Source: Cryptomeria japonica
Lineage: Eukaryota; Streptophyta; Pinopsida; Cupressales; Cupressaceae
Assembly (NCBI RefSeq): GCF_030272615.1
Contig: NC_081414.1
Span: 519,259,185-519,323,184 of the forward strand
Length of the DNA stretch: 64,000 nucleotides
Direction of reading: 5' to 3'
Shown: piece after piece, positions 11,234-23,074 of the stretch
Position numbering within the stretch: the stretch's first letter is position 1
How the letters are laid out: each line of letters starts with the position of its first letter
Notes under the pieces: model-generated
What the model was told of the DNA's origin: nothing
Databases searched by the model: none
Seen by the model: only the letters and a program-made list of their open reading frames with translations
Translations under genes and position numbers: made by a program

Positions 11234-12940
11234 GAGCTATAAGTGATGCAAGTGTTAAGATCAAATTGAAGCTAGTTGTTCATTTAACATAGTGATTTGA
11301 GAGAAGTGACTAAGAATCAGACTCGTTTTAGGAACAATCTATCTTGTATAAGACGTGATCTAAGTAACTTAGGTTGATTAAGTTTGATAAGTAGTTGATT
11401 GAACTAGCTGAAAGATGATCGACAAAATCGTGCAACACAATGACAAGGGTACACTATCAAGTTTGTTTATGCTCAAAATTATGATGACCAAATTTGCACT
11501 CATTATAGATTGATAATGCAAGTATGATAGTTTTGGAAAAGTATCCAAATAGACAAGTTCTAGATTGACAAAATCAAAAATTTGTACGACAAAGTATTCT
11601 GATCTAGGCAACACCAACAATTTCTCGTATGAGTTGTTGCCTATACTCAAATGCCAATTTAATATTCTCTAGACGATAATCTGATGAGGCTAATGATTAC
11701 TCTACGATAATGTTCACAAGTTCAGACAACAATTCTTAAGGACCATGATGATAATTCTGATAGAACCGAATGACAAACTGACAGGATGAATCCAAACTCG
11801 TACAATAACAGATCTATAACTAGATGACAAAAAAGAAGACTCATATGATAGTATATGTATAGACAAATGACAAAAAAGTAGACTTATACAATAGTAGACT
11901 AGACAAAGACTAGTTTCTGACTCGGACATAGTTTTGATCACTGAGTTCTTGATGTTGTTGATTGTTCTTTCCAGTTTCAATATTTTAGTTGTAGTTTCAA
12001 GGATAAAAACACACAAAATACGGAAGATGTATAATGACTTCAAGCACAAAACACTAACCTTATGGAAGTTGGCTAAGAGAAGAAAACCTTTACTTGTAGA
12101 CTCAAGTACACACCCAATAGCTAATCATAATATGGTCATTGAGTCTCAAGCAATGGATTCTCAACACCATATTAGCCGACTCCAAATGCTAATGGGGGCA
12201 TGAAATGGTAAGTATCTTGGGAGAGTTAATATCTCTCTTGCACAAAGATTATCCCCCTTTTGGAGGTGAATCAGGTAGCCTCTATCTTATAGTTATTAGT
12301 AAGGAATTTCATTAAAAATTACCCTTTGAAATCACACAAGCATGATTGAGGCCTATAGCCCAACAAGTACACAAATATCAAACTTAGAAAAAGCTTCGAG
12401 GGTCTAGATTTTTTATTGTTTGTGCAGACAAGAGCATACTCTCCTACCTCTTCGTTTTTTTCTTAAAACACAAAAGTTAGACTTGCTCATTAACCAGATA
12501 ACAATTTTAGTGCCTAAAAATGAATTTAAAGAATACATGATATTCACTTGAATCTCCTCAAGCAACTTGGAAAAACAATGAATCATTAGTCATATTGTTT
12601 TTGTGTGATAAGAGTGTTCTTTGAAAAATTTTATGCAAAAACTCGTTAGGCTATTAAAAAATCTCTCACGCAGACAAAAACAAGCAAAGGTTAGCATTAG
12701 TACCATAAAAATTCAATCAGAAAAATCCTAAACAATGCAATCTATTTTAATATTAAAAACCAAAAAATCCTACGAGTATTCTCACCCAGTTGTACGATAA
12801 TTCACCACGGACTGTATGAGACCTATAGATTGTCATTCTAGCCTCTATGAAAACTCTTATGATTTTTTGCAGTAATTGTACAAAAAAATTCTGAAAAATA
12901 AAAATAAGTTGATCTACGAGACTGAAAATTGTAGTCTTCG
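11234..12940 (-). other. Gypsy-1 5' leader, non-coding
   Basis: About 1.7 kb between the primer site and gag. Small open frames here (11378-11650, 11714-12049, minus) have no recognisable motifs. Gypsy-3 has an equally long leader of about 2.4 kb, so this is a lineage trait and not a missing gene. Confidence 0.6.
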
Positions 12941-12959
12941 GGCCCCACGGTGGGCACCA
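12941..12959 (-). promoter_or_regulatory. Gypsy-1 primer-binding site
   Basis: On the minus strand it reads TGGTGCCCACCGTGGGGCC, four bases after the end of the LTR. It resembles Gypsy-3's site (TGGCATGCCCGGTGGGACCC). I do not assign the tRNA with certainty. Confidence 0.8.
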
Positions 12960-12963
12960 AAAA

Positions 12964-14280
12964 TGTGTGTTTGAAAAGTGGATAAGGTCTACAAGCTATA
13001 AGATAAAACACTTCAATTAAGTCATTGCATGCATGGTTAGACAAATATAATCATGAAGATAAAAATTATAACAAATCGACCTATTGCCTTCTAAAAGATG
13101 CGAGTATAGACTTGCTCTCAGATTTGTCTAAGCAATACCAATGACTAGAATACACCAAGATGAAGGATTTAATCTATATGAGCAAACGATTAAGCTAACT
13201 GTATGAAAGATTAAGCTAGATAAATGAATATTAATCTAGATGAATGAATATTAAGCTAGATGAATGAAATATTAAGCTAGATAAATGCAAGATTAAGGTA
13301 GATAAATGCAAGATTAAGGTAGATGAATTCAAACAATCATGATTAAACTAAATATGCAAAAAAATAAACTAAGATGCAATAATCTCAAAACACAATATCT
13401 TCAATGACTCTAGAGAAAAAACTACACAATAATAATAAATCTCCAGGGTGCCTTGAATAAGAGACGAAGGCTGAATTTATAGAGACTCAAAAGAGAGACC
13501 AATGGTCAAGATCGATTAACAATAAGCAGTTGAGATTCCTCAAGAAAAAGCACAATCCAGGTTGATTGAAATAATTGACAGATCATATTAAGTTAGTCTT
13601 GAGATAGATTCCAATTATAGCTTGATTGAATGCATTCTAGATAATAAGTTTGAGTTTGCATTGGAGATAAAATTAGTTGATTCCATGCACTTGAGATAAA
13701 AATAGTTGATTCCATGCACATTTTTTTAATTTGCTCAAGATTTTTATTTAGAAAGAGCCTTTTCAATGTAACTGAACCTCTTTCCTCAAAAAAGCTGAGT
13801 TCTAATTTTAGAGAAAATGATTAATTCAATTTAATTGCTTTCTGAAATTTCTCATGTTATCTCAATCTTAGAAAAAGAAATATCTTAAGTTTGGTTTCTT
13901 CTCTCAATTTAATTCTTTCTTTTGTTTTGAATTTACTCTTTCTTTTGTAGATTAATTCCTTTTTTGTGATTAATCTCTTTTTGTAAATTAATTCCTCTTT
14001 TTGTGATTTAAATGGCAAATTTATTTTCTAATTAAATATGCTAGGATATTTAATTAAATAAATAGGATAATTGATTAAAATGATTTACTTGGAATGATTA
14101 ATTAATTAAATAAATATTTAACTAATATTGAGTGATTAATTTTCCATGTAACATTAATGATTGAAGAATTAATTAATTAGGTGCTCAAGGTTGATTTAAT
14201 TGCCTTTGGTTAGGACCTTGGTGATGTTGTCGAGATTAGGGGCCCATGGTTTAGGTGACCATTTTTAGGGTATTTCACCA
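12964..14280 (-). repeat. Gypsy-1 5' LTR
   Basis: The lower edge is tgtgtg on the plus strand (LTR end CACACA on the minus), four bases from the primer site. The upper edge is uncertain by a few bases: 14277, 14280 and 14284 all end in CA on the plus strand. A TATA box is on the minus strand at 13471-13482 (ctataaattcag). The 1.3-kb length is close to the Gypsy-3 LTR (1302 bp). The part at 13980-14160 is rich in attaatta. Confidence 0.75.
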
Positions 14281-14283
14281 TGC

Positions 14284-15652
14284 ATTATTGGTGATGCCAT
14301 CGTAGAGAGTATCAAAATCATACACTCTCTTAGTCATAATTTGATCACCTAGTACTCTCAGTTAGCTCAGCGAGTTGACCATGATACACTAAGTGGTTTA
14401 GTTGATGGAGGTGTTCCCTCTTTATCTCCACATATTAATGTGGCACGTACTTGTAGTTTTTGCAAGAACACATATTTGGGCCCACTTTGAAATCCTACTA
14501 AGCCTCCTATTGACATAACTGATTACAAGGTCCGTGACATGTCACATGTAGGAGATGAAACAATAGGGGTGAGATCATATTTTGGAGAGTCATCGGGTGC
14601 CAAAGATGAAACAATGGTAAGAAATAACTTGTAGTTTCATAGTACATTAAATTATAGTAAAAACTAATATTTATAAGAGATATTAGTGTACTAACATGTA
14701 TATTAATGTCGGATTAAATAAAACTTGATGTCTAAGGATGATTTGAGACTGGTGCATCAGGCCATGATATCAATTTTTTCATTTGGCCTAGAGAGTCACA
14801 TGGTATTGTTTTTTGCACACACATGTTTACATATTTCATTTAAGTTGTAAATGAATAAACTATATATCAATTTATAATATATGTCATTGTCATTTTACTC
14901 TTGTAGGAAACACCTAGTGTGGGTGAGGAGCCACATTTCCAAGCCTTGGACACCATTACTAATGACCAAAGAAAGGTAATTTCAAACACAACTTTTGTTG
15001 AATTATTAGTTTGAAGAGCTTACATGTAATTTACATAACTTATTGTAGCATTTAATTTAGATGTTAACTTTTTAATTGTATTAAATGATTCTTGTCCATT
15101 TTATGCAACAACCTATTGACTTTACATCAACATTGAATGCTCTTGAGGCAGTTGACTTCCCAATGCAAGAGGTATGTGTTTATCTTATATTTATTGATAT
15201 ATTTAGATATAAGTATCTATATATCTAGTTTAGTTTAAGATTCATTTTCAATTAAATTATTTACTAATTTATATCAATTTTATTTTGTTCATGTTATAGT
15301 ATTTTACCCTAGTTGACATTGTCGCAGAGCAACTGACAATATTATATCAAAGGACTCCCGACTATTGTAGGGGACCACCACCTATGAGTCATCTTTTAGA
15401 GAAAATATAGATAGATGAGGTAATCAAAATTGAATTATAGAAAATTATAATTTAGCATACATATCTATTTTTTTGTTATTTTGGTCTACTTATAAATTAT
15501 CTACTACATAATTAGTCTAATTTTTGGTTTGTATTGTTATTGTGCAATCATCTCTAGAGGCAAAAAGTACTTCGAAGAAGTTCCATTTTGACAATCCAGT
15601 AGCAGTTTACGATTTCCTAGAGATATATAGCATGACTTTTGGATCTACATGA
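14284..15652 (+). pseudogene. Decayed five-exon gene remnant, unidentified
   Basis: Five exon-like blocks, each a whole number of codons if joined in phase 0: 14284-14616, 14907-14975, 15109-15171, 15300-15419 and 15548-15652. Donors are gtaaga, gtaatt, gtatgt and gtaatc. Acceptors at 14906 (ttgtag) and 15299 (ttatag) are good. The other two end gcaa where gcag is expected. Segments read TCSFCKNTYLGP, ETPSVGEEPHFQALDTITND, DFTSTLNALEAVDFPMQE, LVDIVAEQLTILYQRTPDYC and HFDNPVAVYDFLEIYSMTFG. Stops fall in the first exon (two) and the fourth (one). I do not recognise the family. The left end abuts the Gypsy-1 LTR, so 5' exons may be lost. It could be a host gene or a gene piece carried by a DNA transposon. 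Confidence 0.55.
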
Positions 15653-16384
15653 CATATGCCACATATTGTATTTAGATCTATATGGCATATGCCACATTTT
15701 GTATAGTATTTATTGAGTTGGCATATATATGCCATTTTTGTATATGTACATGCACAATTATTATACATTTTGATAATGAAAACTTGATATTCGATCTAAT
15801 TTGTTCCTTGTGTGCAAATATTCCAACTTTGAAACTTAAATTTTGAATATATAATAAATGTAGAATGGTTTAGTTAAGAGCAATAGCATGTTATACAATA
15901 TTAATGATATTACACTTTAATACAACTTATGAATTACTATATTGGTAATCCATCTATATATTCTAAGTGTTATATTTGGTTGTCTTTGAAAACTTTACCA
16001 AATTTTATGACTATCTTTCTAACGTTATCGATCACAACATGGGTTCTTAGTGATAATGAATAATAATTAATGAAAATTAGATTCAACTTCAAGTTCTAAA
16101 TTTTCATGACATTATCAAATAAACTAGTTATTATTCCAAGATGATTATACAAATTACTTACTTTGTTATGATCATGTAACGATTGAACATGCATGGGCAT
16201 AATATGACATTAAAAATTTAAGATTTTTCCTTTACACTAGGTGGCACCATGGAGACAATTGATACCTCACCCAATAGGACTATAATAATTGGAAATTATG
16301 AACCCATAGCATCATGACATTGGCCATGCATTCAAAAAAATAAATTAAAAGAATGTATCAATAATATTCATGGAGAGTTCTAAA
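15653..16384. other. Non-coding DNA after the gene remnant
   Basis: AT-rich, without open frames. Just after the last exon, catatgccacat occurs twice about 43 bp apart (15652-15705), a small imperfect direct repeat. The stretch could contain a 3' UTR but I see no clear signal. Confidence 0.5.
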
Positions 16385-16980
16385 AAAGTTGCAAAATATT
16401 TTTGTATAGAGAGTACACAAAAAGCTACAAAAATTCATAAAAAGTAGCAAATTTATCATGGTTAGGAACTATCACTATGAGCAAGTTTGGGTAGGTAGGT
16501 TTATGCTAGGCATGATCCTATTTTTCTTTTGAACTCACTTGAACGCTCAGGGGCATGTCGTAGTTGTGTTGTCTCTTAAGTACCTTAAGTTCAAAAGATT
16601 TGTCAAACTTGTATAACTTATATCTTGAAATTCAGAGCACATACAAGTGACCCATTTGAACCTAAGGGTTCATGTGAGGACCCTGTACAATGACCTATCT
16701 AAAAATTTTAAGACTTAAAACCATATTTGTAGGGCAACAATTTTTCTATTGATGCAACAATTGTTAGATGCATGCAAAGCAAATGTGCAAGGTAGTCTAG
16801 GTAGGAAATTTTATGATAGCCATGCTCCTATTTTTTTTCAAGCTCTCTCAAACATTCAAGTCCATGTTGTAGCATAGTTGTCTCTAAGTGCCTTAAGCTC
16901 AAAAAATTCTCAAACTTTAACGACCTATATCTTGGAATCTAGGGAACAAACAAGCAATTCATTTGAACCTATGGGATCAC
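16385..16980. repeat. Tandem array, left part (unit about 355 bp)
   Basis: Two units, the first partial, of a non-coding repeat that continues at 31551 on the other side of NA-1. The marker cctattttt occurs at 16518 and 16828 here and at 31744, 32102 and 32461 on the right. Units share cttaagt, atgcatgcaa and catttgaacctat. The spacing of 310 bp here reflects loss of about 45 bp from one unit. Confidence 0.8.
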
Positions 16981-16985
16981 ATGTG

Positions 16986-18131
16986 TGTTGGCTTTTTTGA
17001 TGATTATGTTGTGATTGTCATTCATGGAAACACACTTGCATTGAAACTACTTTTATGTATGAGTTATGCTCAACCGGCAATTGTTCCAACCGGTATGATG
17101 CATTATAGTCCTTAGACTATTGGTGTTTTGTAGAAAGTAATTACTAATCTAAAGCAGTATGTTGACCCCAAGCAGTTCGAAGGATCTCAAGCGGCACGAA
17201 GGATTAAAGCGGCAGAACACATATTTTCCAGTCTTCATTTTGTCAAACCGGCAACCGACATTTTGCTTGAACCAGTATTTTGTATGAACTGGTAATACTC
17301 TGTGATGAGTTACCAACCGGCATTTTGTGATGAGTTACCATCCACTGATTGTTTGATGGTGCTGACACTTTAACAGTGCTTTTGGTGTCATGTTACCAGA
17401 TATGTCTAGATGCATTGAACCTAGGAAATTGTATTGTAATCCTATTGGACCGACATGAAATCAGACTCCTTTATAAGGACATCATGTCTAGGATTTTAGG
17501 TTGTTGGAAAAAGTTGTTGCTACAGTTTAAGGTGGTTGAGGAGTTAGAGAGAGTATGAATGTGTAGAAGACTGAAGTAATGCTGGAATGTATTAGGAATG
17601 AGCTATCAAGGATCTAACCAAGCAATCTATGCTATTTGCTAGATCACTCACTTGTTTATTACTCACATCTTCGACAAGTTTGTAGCCCTTAACCGGGTAG
17701 GCCCAAAAGCGTTTTATAAATCCTCTAACAAGGTGGTTCATATCTGTGGATCTAAAATCCTCTAGCAAGGTAGTCTTTAATAAGACTTATCTCCTAACAG
17801 AGATTGAGATTCCTAATAGGATCTGTTCTGGTAAAGAACATTGTATGACCTTAACTAGTCTGACCTTAACCAGTTTGGTTCCTATTCTACAGATAGTTAC
17901 TTGTGATTTCCATCTCACCGTGGTTTTTCCCATTTGGGTTTCCATGTCAAAATCTCTTTTGTTATGGTGTTTTTCCTTCCATGTGTGAATGCATTATTTT
18001 CTATATGGTTTGTATGTGTGCTAACCGGCTTGTCTGCAAAACTGTTTTACCAGTTTACTATTAGTCTTGCAAAGTGTTTAAGTGCAAAGATTTTTGTCAT
18101 ACTAATTCACCCCCCCTCTTAGTATTCATCA
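16986..18131 (+). repeat. NA-1 5' LTR
   Basis: 1146 bp, begins TGTTGGC and ends TTCATCA. A TATA-like ctttataagga lies near 17469. The end holds ttcaccccccctcttag, a C-run motif shared with the copia LTRs in this window. Short open frames inside (17349-17558, 17746-17988) are chance frames. Confidence 0.92.
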
Positions 18132-18133
18132 AT

Positions 18134-18145
18134 TGGTATCAGAGC
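18134..18145 (+). promoter_or_regulatory. NA-1 primer-binding site (tRNA-iMet)
   Basis: TGGTATCAGAGC, the exact plant initiator-Met-tRNA primer site, two bases after the LTR. Confidence 0.95.
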
Positions 18146-18181
18146 CTACCTTTCTATAAGTTTAACCACTTGGAAAGAGAT

Positions 18182-19456
18182 ATGGGGAAATACACATTGA
18201 GGGAGCTTACTCATTAGCTCACTTAGTCTAAGCAAGCCTATGATGATCTTATGGTCAAATACAAGGCATCTCAAGCAAAAAGGAGAGAACATGTTGAAAA
18301 GTTGATGGAGCTATCTAAAACTAGTTCTTCTGATGAAGTGGACATGGAAGCCCTAATTCAAGAAGTAGAAAAGCTAAATGAATCCAATTCCAACTTGAGA
18401 AAAGAATTGGAAGGACTGACTATCTGAATGTGCCAAGAGCTTGAGAACCAAAGGAAAGCTGAAGATCTGGTCAAAGACAAAGATCATGAAAACTCCAAGC
18501 TGAAGCAAGAGATCAGTGCCCTAACTGCTCAACTCCATGTGAGAAAAGTGGAAAAGGAAGACATGCAAGGAGAACTGAACATTGCCATCTCTAAGAATGA
18601 AAACCTAATGGAAACAAATGCTACTATTTCCAAAGAACTCTCTTAGTCAAAGGAAATACTTGCTAAATTCAACAGGAGTACTGTCAAGCTAGAGAAAAAG
18701 CTTGAATCTACCAAACCTGTCAATAATACTAATGGACTTGGTTATTCTAGTCATGAGGAAGGTGAGACCTCTGGTACAAATGCTGGAACATCAAAGAATC
18801 AATTAGCATCAAAGGATAAGGGTAAGCAAAAGTTTAAACATGTTTGCTTTAACTATCTTAAAGAAGGACATACTGCCAATGTGTGTAGGAGTAAGGCTTA
18901 CAATAATTTTCTTTATTTTCTAAATGATAAGCCTAGATCCTAAAAATTAAATGGTAACTATTATGCATGCAACAAGTTTGGGCATAGAGCATCTAAATTC
19001 AAGTCTGTTATGAATAACACTGGAAGATATCCTCAGAGAACCCAAGGAGTTGGTCCTGAACCTTTTGTGAACCGGAATCACAACTGGTTTAATGCCTTCA
19101 ATCATCAGCCAAGAAGCGGTGGCTATCAAGTGGCAACTGGATGGAGAGAAAACTATATGGTCTGTCATGGTCATGGGCACACTATTGCAACATGTAGAAG
19201 GAAGAACAACATGAATAATGGACCTTGGAGAGCACCTCGATTGGTCTTCTATCACTGCAACAAACCAGGTGACATTGCTAGATTCTGTAGATCAAGAAAG
19301 AACATATCGGATGACATACCAGTCACTCTGGAAGGAAAGTTTTATGTCGACATTGTTCAAGAAGATATGAACAAAACCTAGAAGAAGAAACCAGTGGTGC
19401 TACAAGAAGAATCAGTTTCTACACCTAGTGTGGAAATATCAGAACCAGCAAACTAA
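18182..19456 (+). pseudogene. NA-1 ORF1: Gag-like coiled-coil, zinc-knuckle protein (decayed)
   Basis: One frame of about 424 codons runs from the ATG at 18182 (MGKYTLREL) with several in-frame stops. The N-terminal 150 residues are coiled coil, for example KLNESNSNLRKELEGL and KDHENSKLKQEISALTAQLH. The C-terminal part has knuckle-like units: CFNYLKEGHTANVC, a degraded ACNKFGH unit, CHGHGHTIATC, and YHCNKPGDIARFC. The copy in NA-2 keeps CYACNKFGHREFEC and CYHCNKPGHIARFC intact, so the ancestor had true CCHC knuckles that bind RNA. It is unlike the Gag of Copia-1, which starts with LDGTNYGIWKIKMET. It is likely a packaging protein. Confidence 0.8.
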
Positions 19457-19900
19457 GCTTCATAAAAGCTTAGGGGGAGCAAACAACAAAATATTTTGAA
19501 CCCCTAGTTTACATCAATAAAAGATCTTAACTGGTATATGATACTTGTCATTTGGTAGAAGACCAAAAATGGTAAGAGGCAAATTAGGGTTTACGCCCTA
19601 ATGGTTGAGCATTAATTGTGGTAGGTGAGGAATATGTTTAAAAGGAATTTTCAAATAATTTCTCACTATCATTTTTCAAAGCGAAGAAGGTTTTCAAGTG
19701 CAGAGCGAAGAAACGTGATTTGTGCTGTGATTCTGAGAAATTGAGGAACCTTGAAGGAGATTCAAATTCAAATTGAAACTGGTCAAGTGAAGAACGTAAA
19801 GCAGTGATTCTGCAACCGATGGAGTGTGAGGTGGAGAAGAATCTGAAAGCCCTAAATTCATGATTTCCGAAAGGTATTTTTTGAGTTTTTAGTTTCTATC
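19457..19900 (+). other. NA-1 spacer between ORF1 and ORF2
   Basis: Non-coding. It starts with cataaaagcttagggggagc, a purine-rich stretch. The motif aaattagggtttacgcccta at 19581-19600 marks the left edge of a segment that is deleted in NA-2. Confidence 0.5.
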
Positions 19901-21913
19901 ATGGCTTTTGCATCCCATACTAGCTCTAGTGCATCTGTTGATTCAGCAAGCTTTATTCAATGCAAGTCTAAATATAATGCCCTATCACAAGTTCCAGCCA
20001 GTGTGATAGTAGAAGAGGGAATCTCAGATTACATAGATTATAAAATCGAAGACCTAGGGTCTCTAGCAATTCACTCGTAGCTAGGTTTATTTTGTGGAAA
20101 AGATAAAAAGATCAAACCGGAGTATAGTATTTTGGAGAAGAGGAAGCTCGACAATGTTGTTTATTTCCGAAAGGATTTCATAGATGATCACATTAGGGTC
20201 ATTCTGAGCAGAGTTCATGGTGACAAGACGTACCTAGAAAGAATGCATGATATTACACAGCAAGCAATTCATGCCATCACCAATTTCTGCAATACAGGGG
20301 AAGTGCTAGTCCTAAGGATGGTAAGCAAGACTAAAATGTCCAAGCTCACTGATTCAGTGAGCGACTCACGAGGTATGATCATCATTTCAATCAAGGATGA
20401 TCTGGTCAAGTATGCATGTATGGTGATAGGCTACTAGATGTTCTCTACCAGCAGACTTAACTCTGTATCTGTTGCAGTGGTAAATGTCGCTTACCAGATG
20501 ATCAAGGAGGATGCATCATTTGACCTATGCACCGGTATACAAAGGCAACTCCTATTGAATCTTAAATCATTCAAACATGATAATGCATTGAGGTTCAAGT
20601 TTGGACAACTACTGGTTGGGTTGTTCTTTTACTTCCAAGGCTACTTTCCAAGAGTAGGTGATGTCCAATGGTTTGCTGACCAATCGGTAACCAAGAAAAT
20701 CAAGGAAAGCCTTCAAGTAGTTGGAACTGGTTACCCTGAAGTTCTGAACAAGTACTTTGATGAGTTCAGATGCAAAATGAGTCAGAGGATGAGAATATCA
20801 GGTGATATTGTCAAGAAATATGAAGATGATATATGTTTCACCATTAAAGTGGATCAATGCATAATGAAGGTTGTTGAGCCTAGACAGGAGGAAGTGGAAC
20901 CTATGGGCTATGAGGTAATGAATGATATGATGGAAGGATATGCCTCTACCCTTATTGCCTCACTATTCGATCCAAAGGGAAGGAGAACTAACACCTACCT
21001 AGAAAGGATAACACTAGTCGAGGAACCCTCATCAAAGAAAGGAAAAGAACCTTTAGTGAAGAAGGCAAAAGCAGTGCCTTCAGCATCGGCACTGGCTACT
21101 ACAGCTAGTCCTAAAGTGACCAAGTAGTCACCAACTAAAAAGAAACCAGAAGCGGCACCTGCTAAAGTCTTTGAGAGAAAGAGGAAGACAAGGAATGCCT
21201 CACCAGACTCAAAAGAAACTGTGTCTGAGGAAAAACCTAAGAAGAAATGACAAGCAAAGAAAAAGACAAAGAATGAACCGACATCATCGGTACTAGTAAA
21301 TATTGACATCTCCTCCTGCAAACCTTTGACACATTGTCAGAGGACTATCAAAAAAATTAGGTGAAAAGTGTTGAATGATTTGATTGATTGTTTTGATGAC
21401 TTTAATGATGATGAAAAGGAAGCAGTTGAAAAAGAAATCATTCAGTATTTATGTGTTAATGACCGGTCGCCTTCAGAAATTAGACTTGAGACACTAGATT
21501 CTTTTTATAATTCCTTAGACAATAAATGGTGCATTGCCATAGAGAAGGAATAGAAAATGAGAGAGAAAGTTTTTGCTAAACATTTTCCTGATGTATCAAA
21601 TTCTGAACTGTTTGAAGTAATGAATAAATACAAAGGCCTCTTCTTCATGAGAAGAAGAAGACTCATGTTACTTGAAGGAAAGGGTCAAGAAGTACTCAAG
21701 AATACACACACTCTTGCTCTAGAAGCTCTTAAGATGCATAGAGTGGCCGAAGCCAATAATAAGAATGAACAAGAACCGACAATAACTAAACTGAATGAAG
21801 TGTTTGATGATGAAGGAAATTCGGTTGTTGAACCTATTGACACTATTGATGTCAATGCTTTGGATGGAGAGGATGTTGCTCAGGGTACACCATTGGAAGC
21901 AATAGGACAAGAG
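19901..21913 (+). pseudogene. NA-1 ORF2, N-terminal two thirds (unrecognised, decayed)
   Basis: ATG at 19901 (MAFASHTSSSASVDSASF) opens one frame of 671 codons up to the NA-2 insertion, with about six in-frame stops and no frameshift. Content in order: a folded-looking region (VYFRKDFIDDHIRVILSRVH, YLERMHDITQQAIHAITNF), a hydrophobic stretch (KFGQLLVGLFFYFQGYFPRV), YPEVLNKYFDEF, DDICFTIKVDQC, a Lys/Ala/Pro-rich linker, then FERKRKT, HCQRTIKKI, and LDNKWCIAIEKE. The NA-2 copy is similar throughout, which argues that the frame was once under selection. I know no family that it matches. Roles in packaging or in recruiting pol from another element are possible but unproven. Confidence 0.75.
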
Positions 21914-23061
21914 TGATGAATACTAAGAGGGGGGGGTGAATTAGTATGACAAAAACTACTGCACTAAAACACTTACATAGTCTAAAGATAAACCGGTAAA
22001 GCAGTCTGATAGTCAAACCGGTTACCACACATGCAAACCAAAATGCAAATAAAGGATTCACCCACAAAAGCAATACAACCATAACACAAGATATTTGGCG
22101 TGGAAACCCAACTGGGAAAAACCATGGTGAGATGGAACTCACAAGTCACTATTTGCAGAATAGAAACCAGACCGATTAAGGTCTTACAAAGTTCTTCACC
22201 AGAATAGATCCTATTAGGAATCTCAATCTCTGTTAGGAGATAAGTCTGATTAAAGACTACCTTGTTAGAGGATTTTTGATCCACATGTGTGAACCACCTT
22301 GTTAGAGGATTTTACAAAGGCTTTGAGGCCTACCTGGTTAAGGGCTACAGACTTGTCAAAGATGTGAGTAATCAACAAGTGTTTGATCTATCTAATAGCA
22401 CAAACTACTTGGTTAGATCCAATATTGCTCACAGCTAATGCATTCTAGCATTACTTTAGTCTTCTCTCTCTCTCTCATAGTTACAACTTGATCTTCTCCG
22501 ATAAGATCATTCTCAACTTCCACCTTAAACCCTAGCTCAACATTAACCCTTTTAGCAACAACTTAAAACCCTAGACATGATGTCCTTTTAAAGGAATCTT
22601 ATTTCATGTCGGTCCAATAGGATTACATTACAATTTCCTAGGTTCAATAAATCTAGACATACTTAGTAACATGACACAAAAAGCACCGTCAATGTGTTGA
22701 CACCGTCAAACAATCGGTGGATTGGTAACTCATCACAAAATACTGGTTGGTTACTCATCACAGAGTATTACCGGTTCATACAAAATACTGGTTGCCAGTT
22801 TGACAAAAAAGAAGACTGGTAAGAATGTTTTGTGCCACTTTTCTCCCTCATACCGCTTGGGATCTACAAACTGCTTGGGGTCGACATGCAGCTTCGGACC
22901 AGGAGACACATTTTGCAAAATCACTAATCTAGAGACTAGTATACAACATACCGGTTGGAACAAATACCGGTTGAGCATGAGATCATACATATAAAGGGGA
23001 TCTCAATACAAGTGTGTGTCCATCAATGAAAATCATAGCATAAACAACAAAAATGCCAACA
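21914..23061 (-). repeat. NA-2 3' LTR
   Basis: 1148 bp. On the plus strand it begins tgatgaatac and ends gccaaca. The first 220 bp (the U5 end) differ from the 5' LTR by about 20%, while the next 400 bp differ by about 4%, by eye. Confidence 0.92.
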
Positions 23062-23074
23062 ATCTCCCCCTTTG
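23062..23074 (-). promoter_or_regulatory. NA-2 polypurine tract
   Basis: Minus strand CAAAGGGGGAGAT directly before the 3' LTR (TGTTGGC). This primes plus-strand DNA synthesis. NA-1 has CAAAGGGGGCGAT at 30401-30413, and Copia-1 has CAAATGGGGAGAT at 43322-43334. Confidence 0.88.

Larger units (their letters stand above)
3122..14280 (-). mobile_element. Gypsy-1: decayed Ty3/gypsy element, Tat-like
   Basis: Minus-strand LTR retrotransposon. In transcription order: 5' LTR (12964-about 14280), primer site (12941-12959), leader, gag, protease, G-patch-like linker, RT, RNase H, second RNase H and integrase, ending at 3122. The second RNase H between RNase H and integrase is the mark of the plant Tat lineage. 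Many stops and frameshifts break every domain. A TRIM at 6622-6965 is inserted in pol. The expected 3' LTR is missing or unrecognisable, so the element is probably truncated by deletion. Confidence 0.88.

Noticed and set aside
17349-17558. Frames repeated in the LTRs (also 30777-30986, 22751-22990, 28465-28704)
   Set aside because: They recur because the LTR recurs and are on either strand; they do not resemble a protein and LTRs of this type are non-coding.
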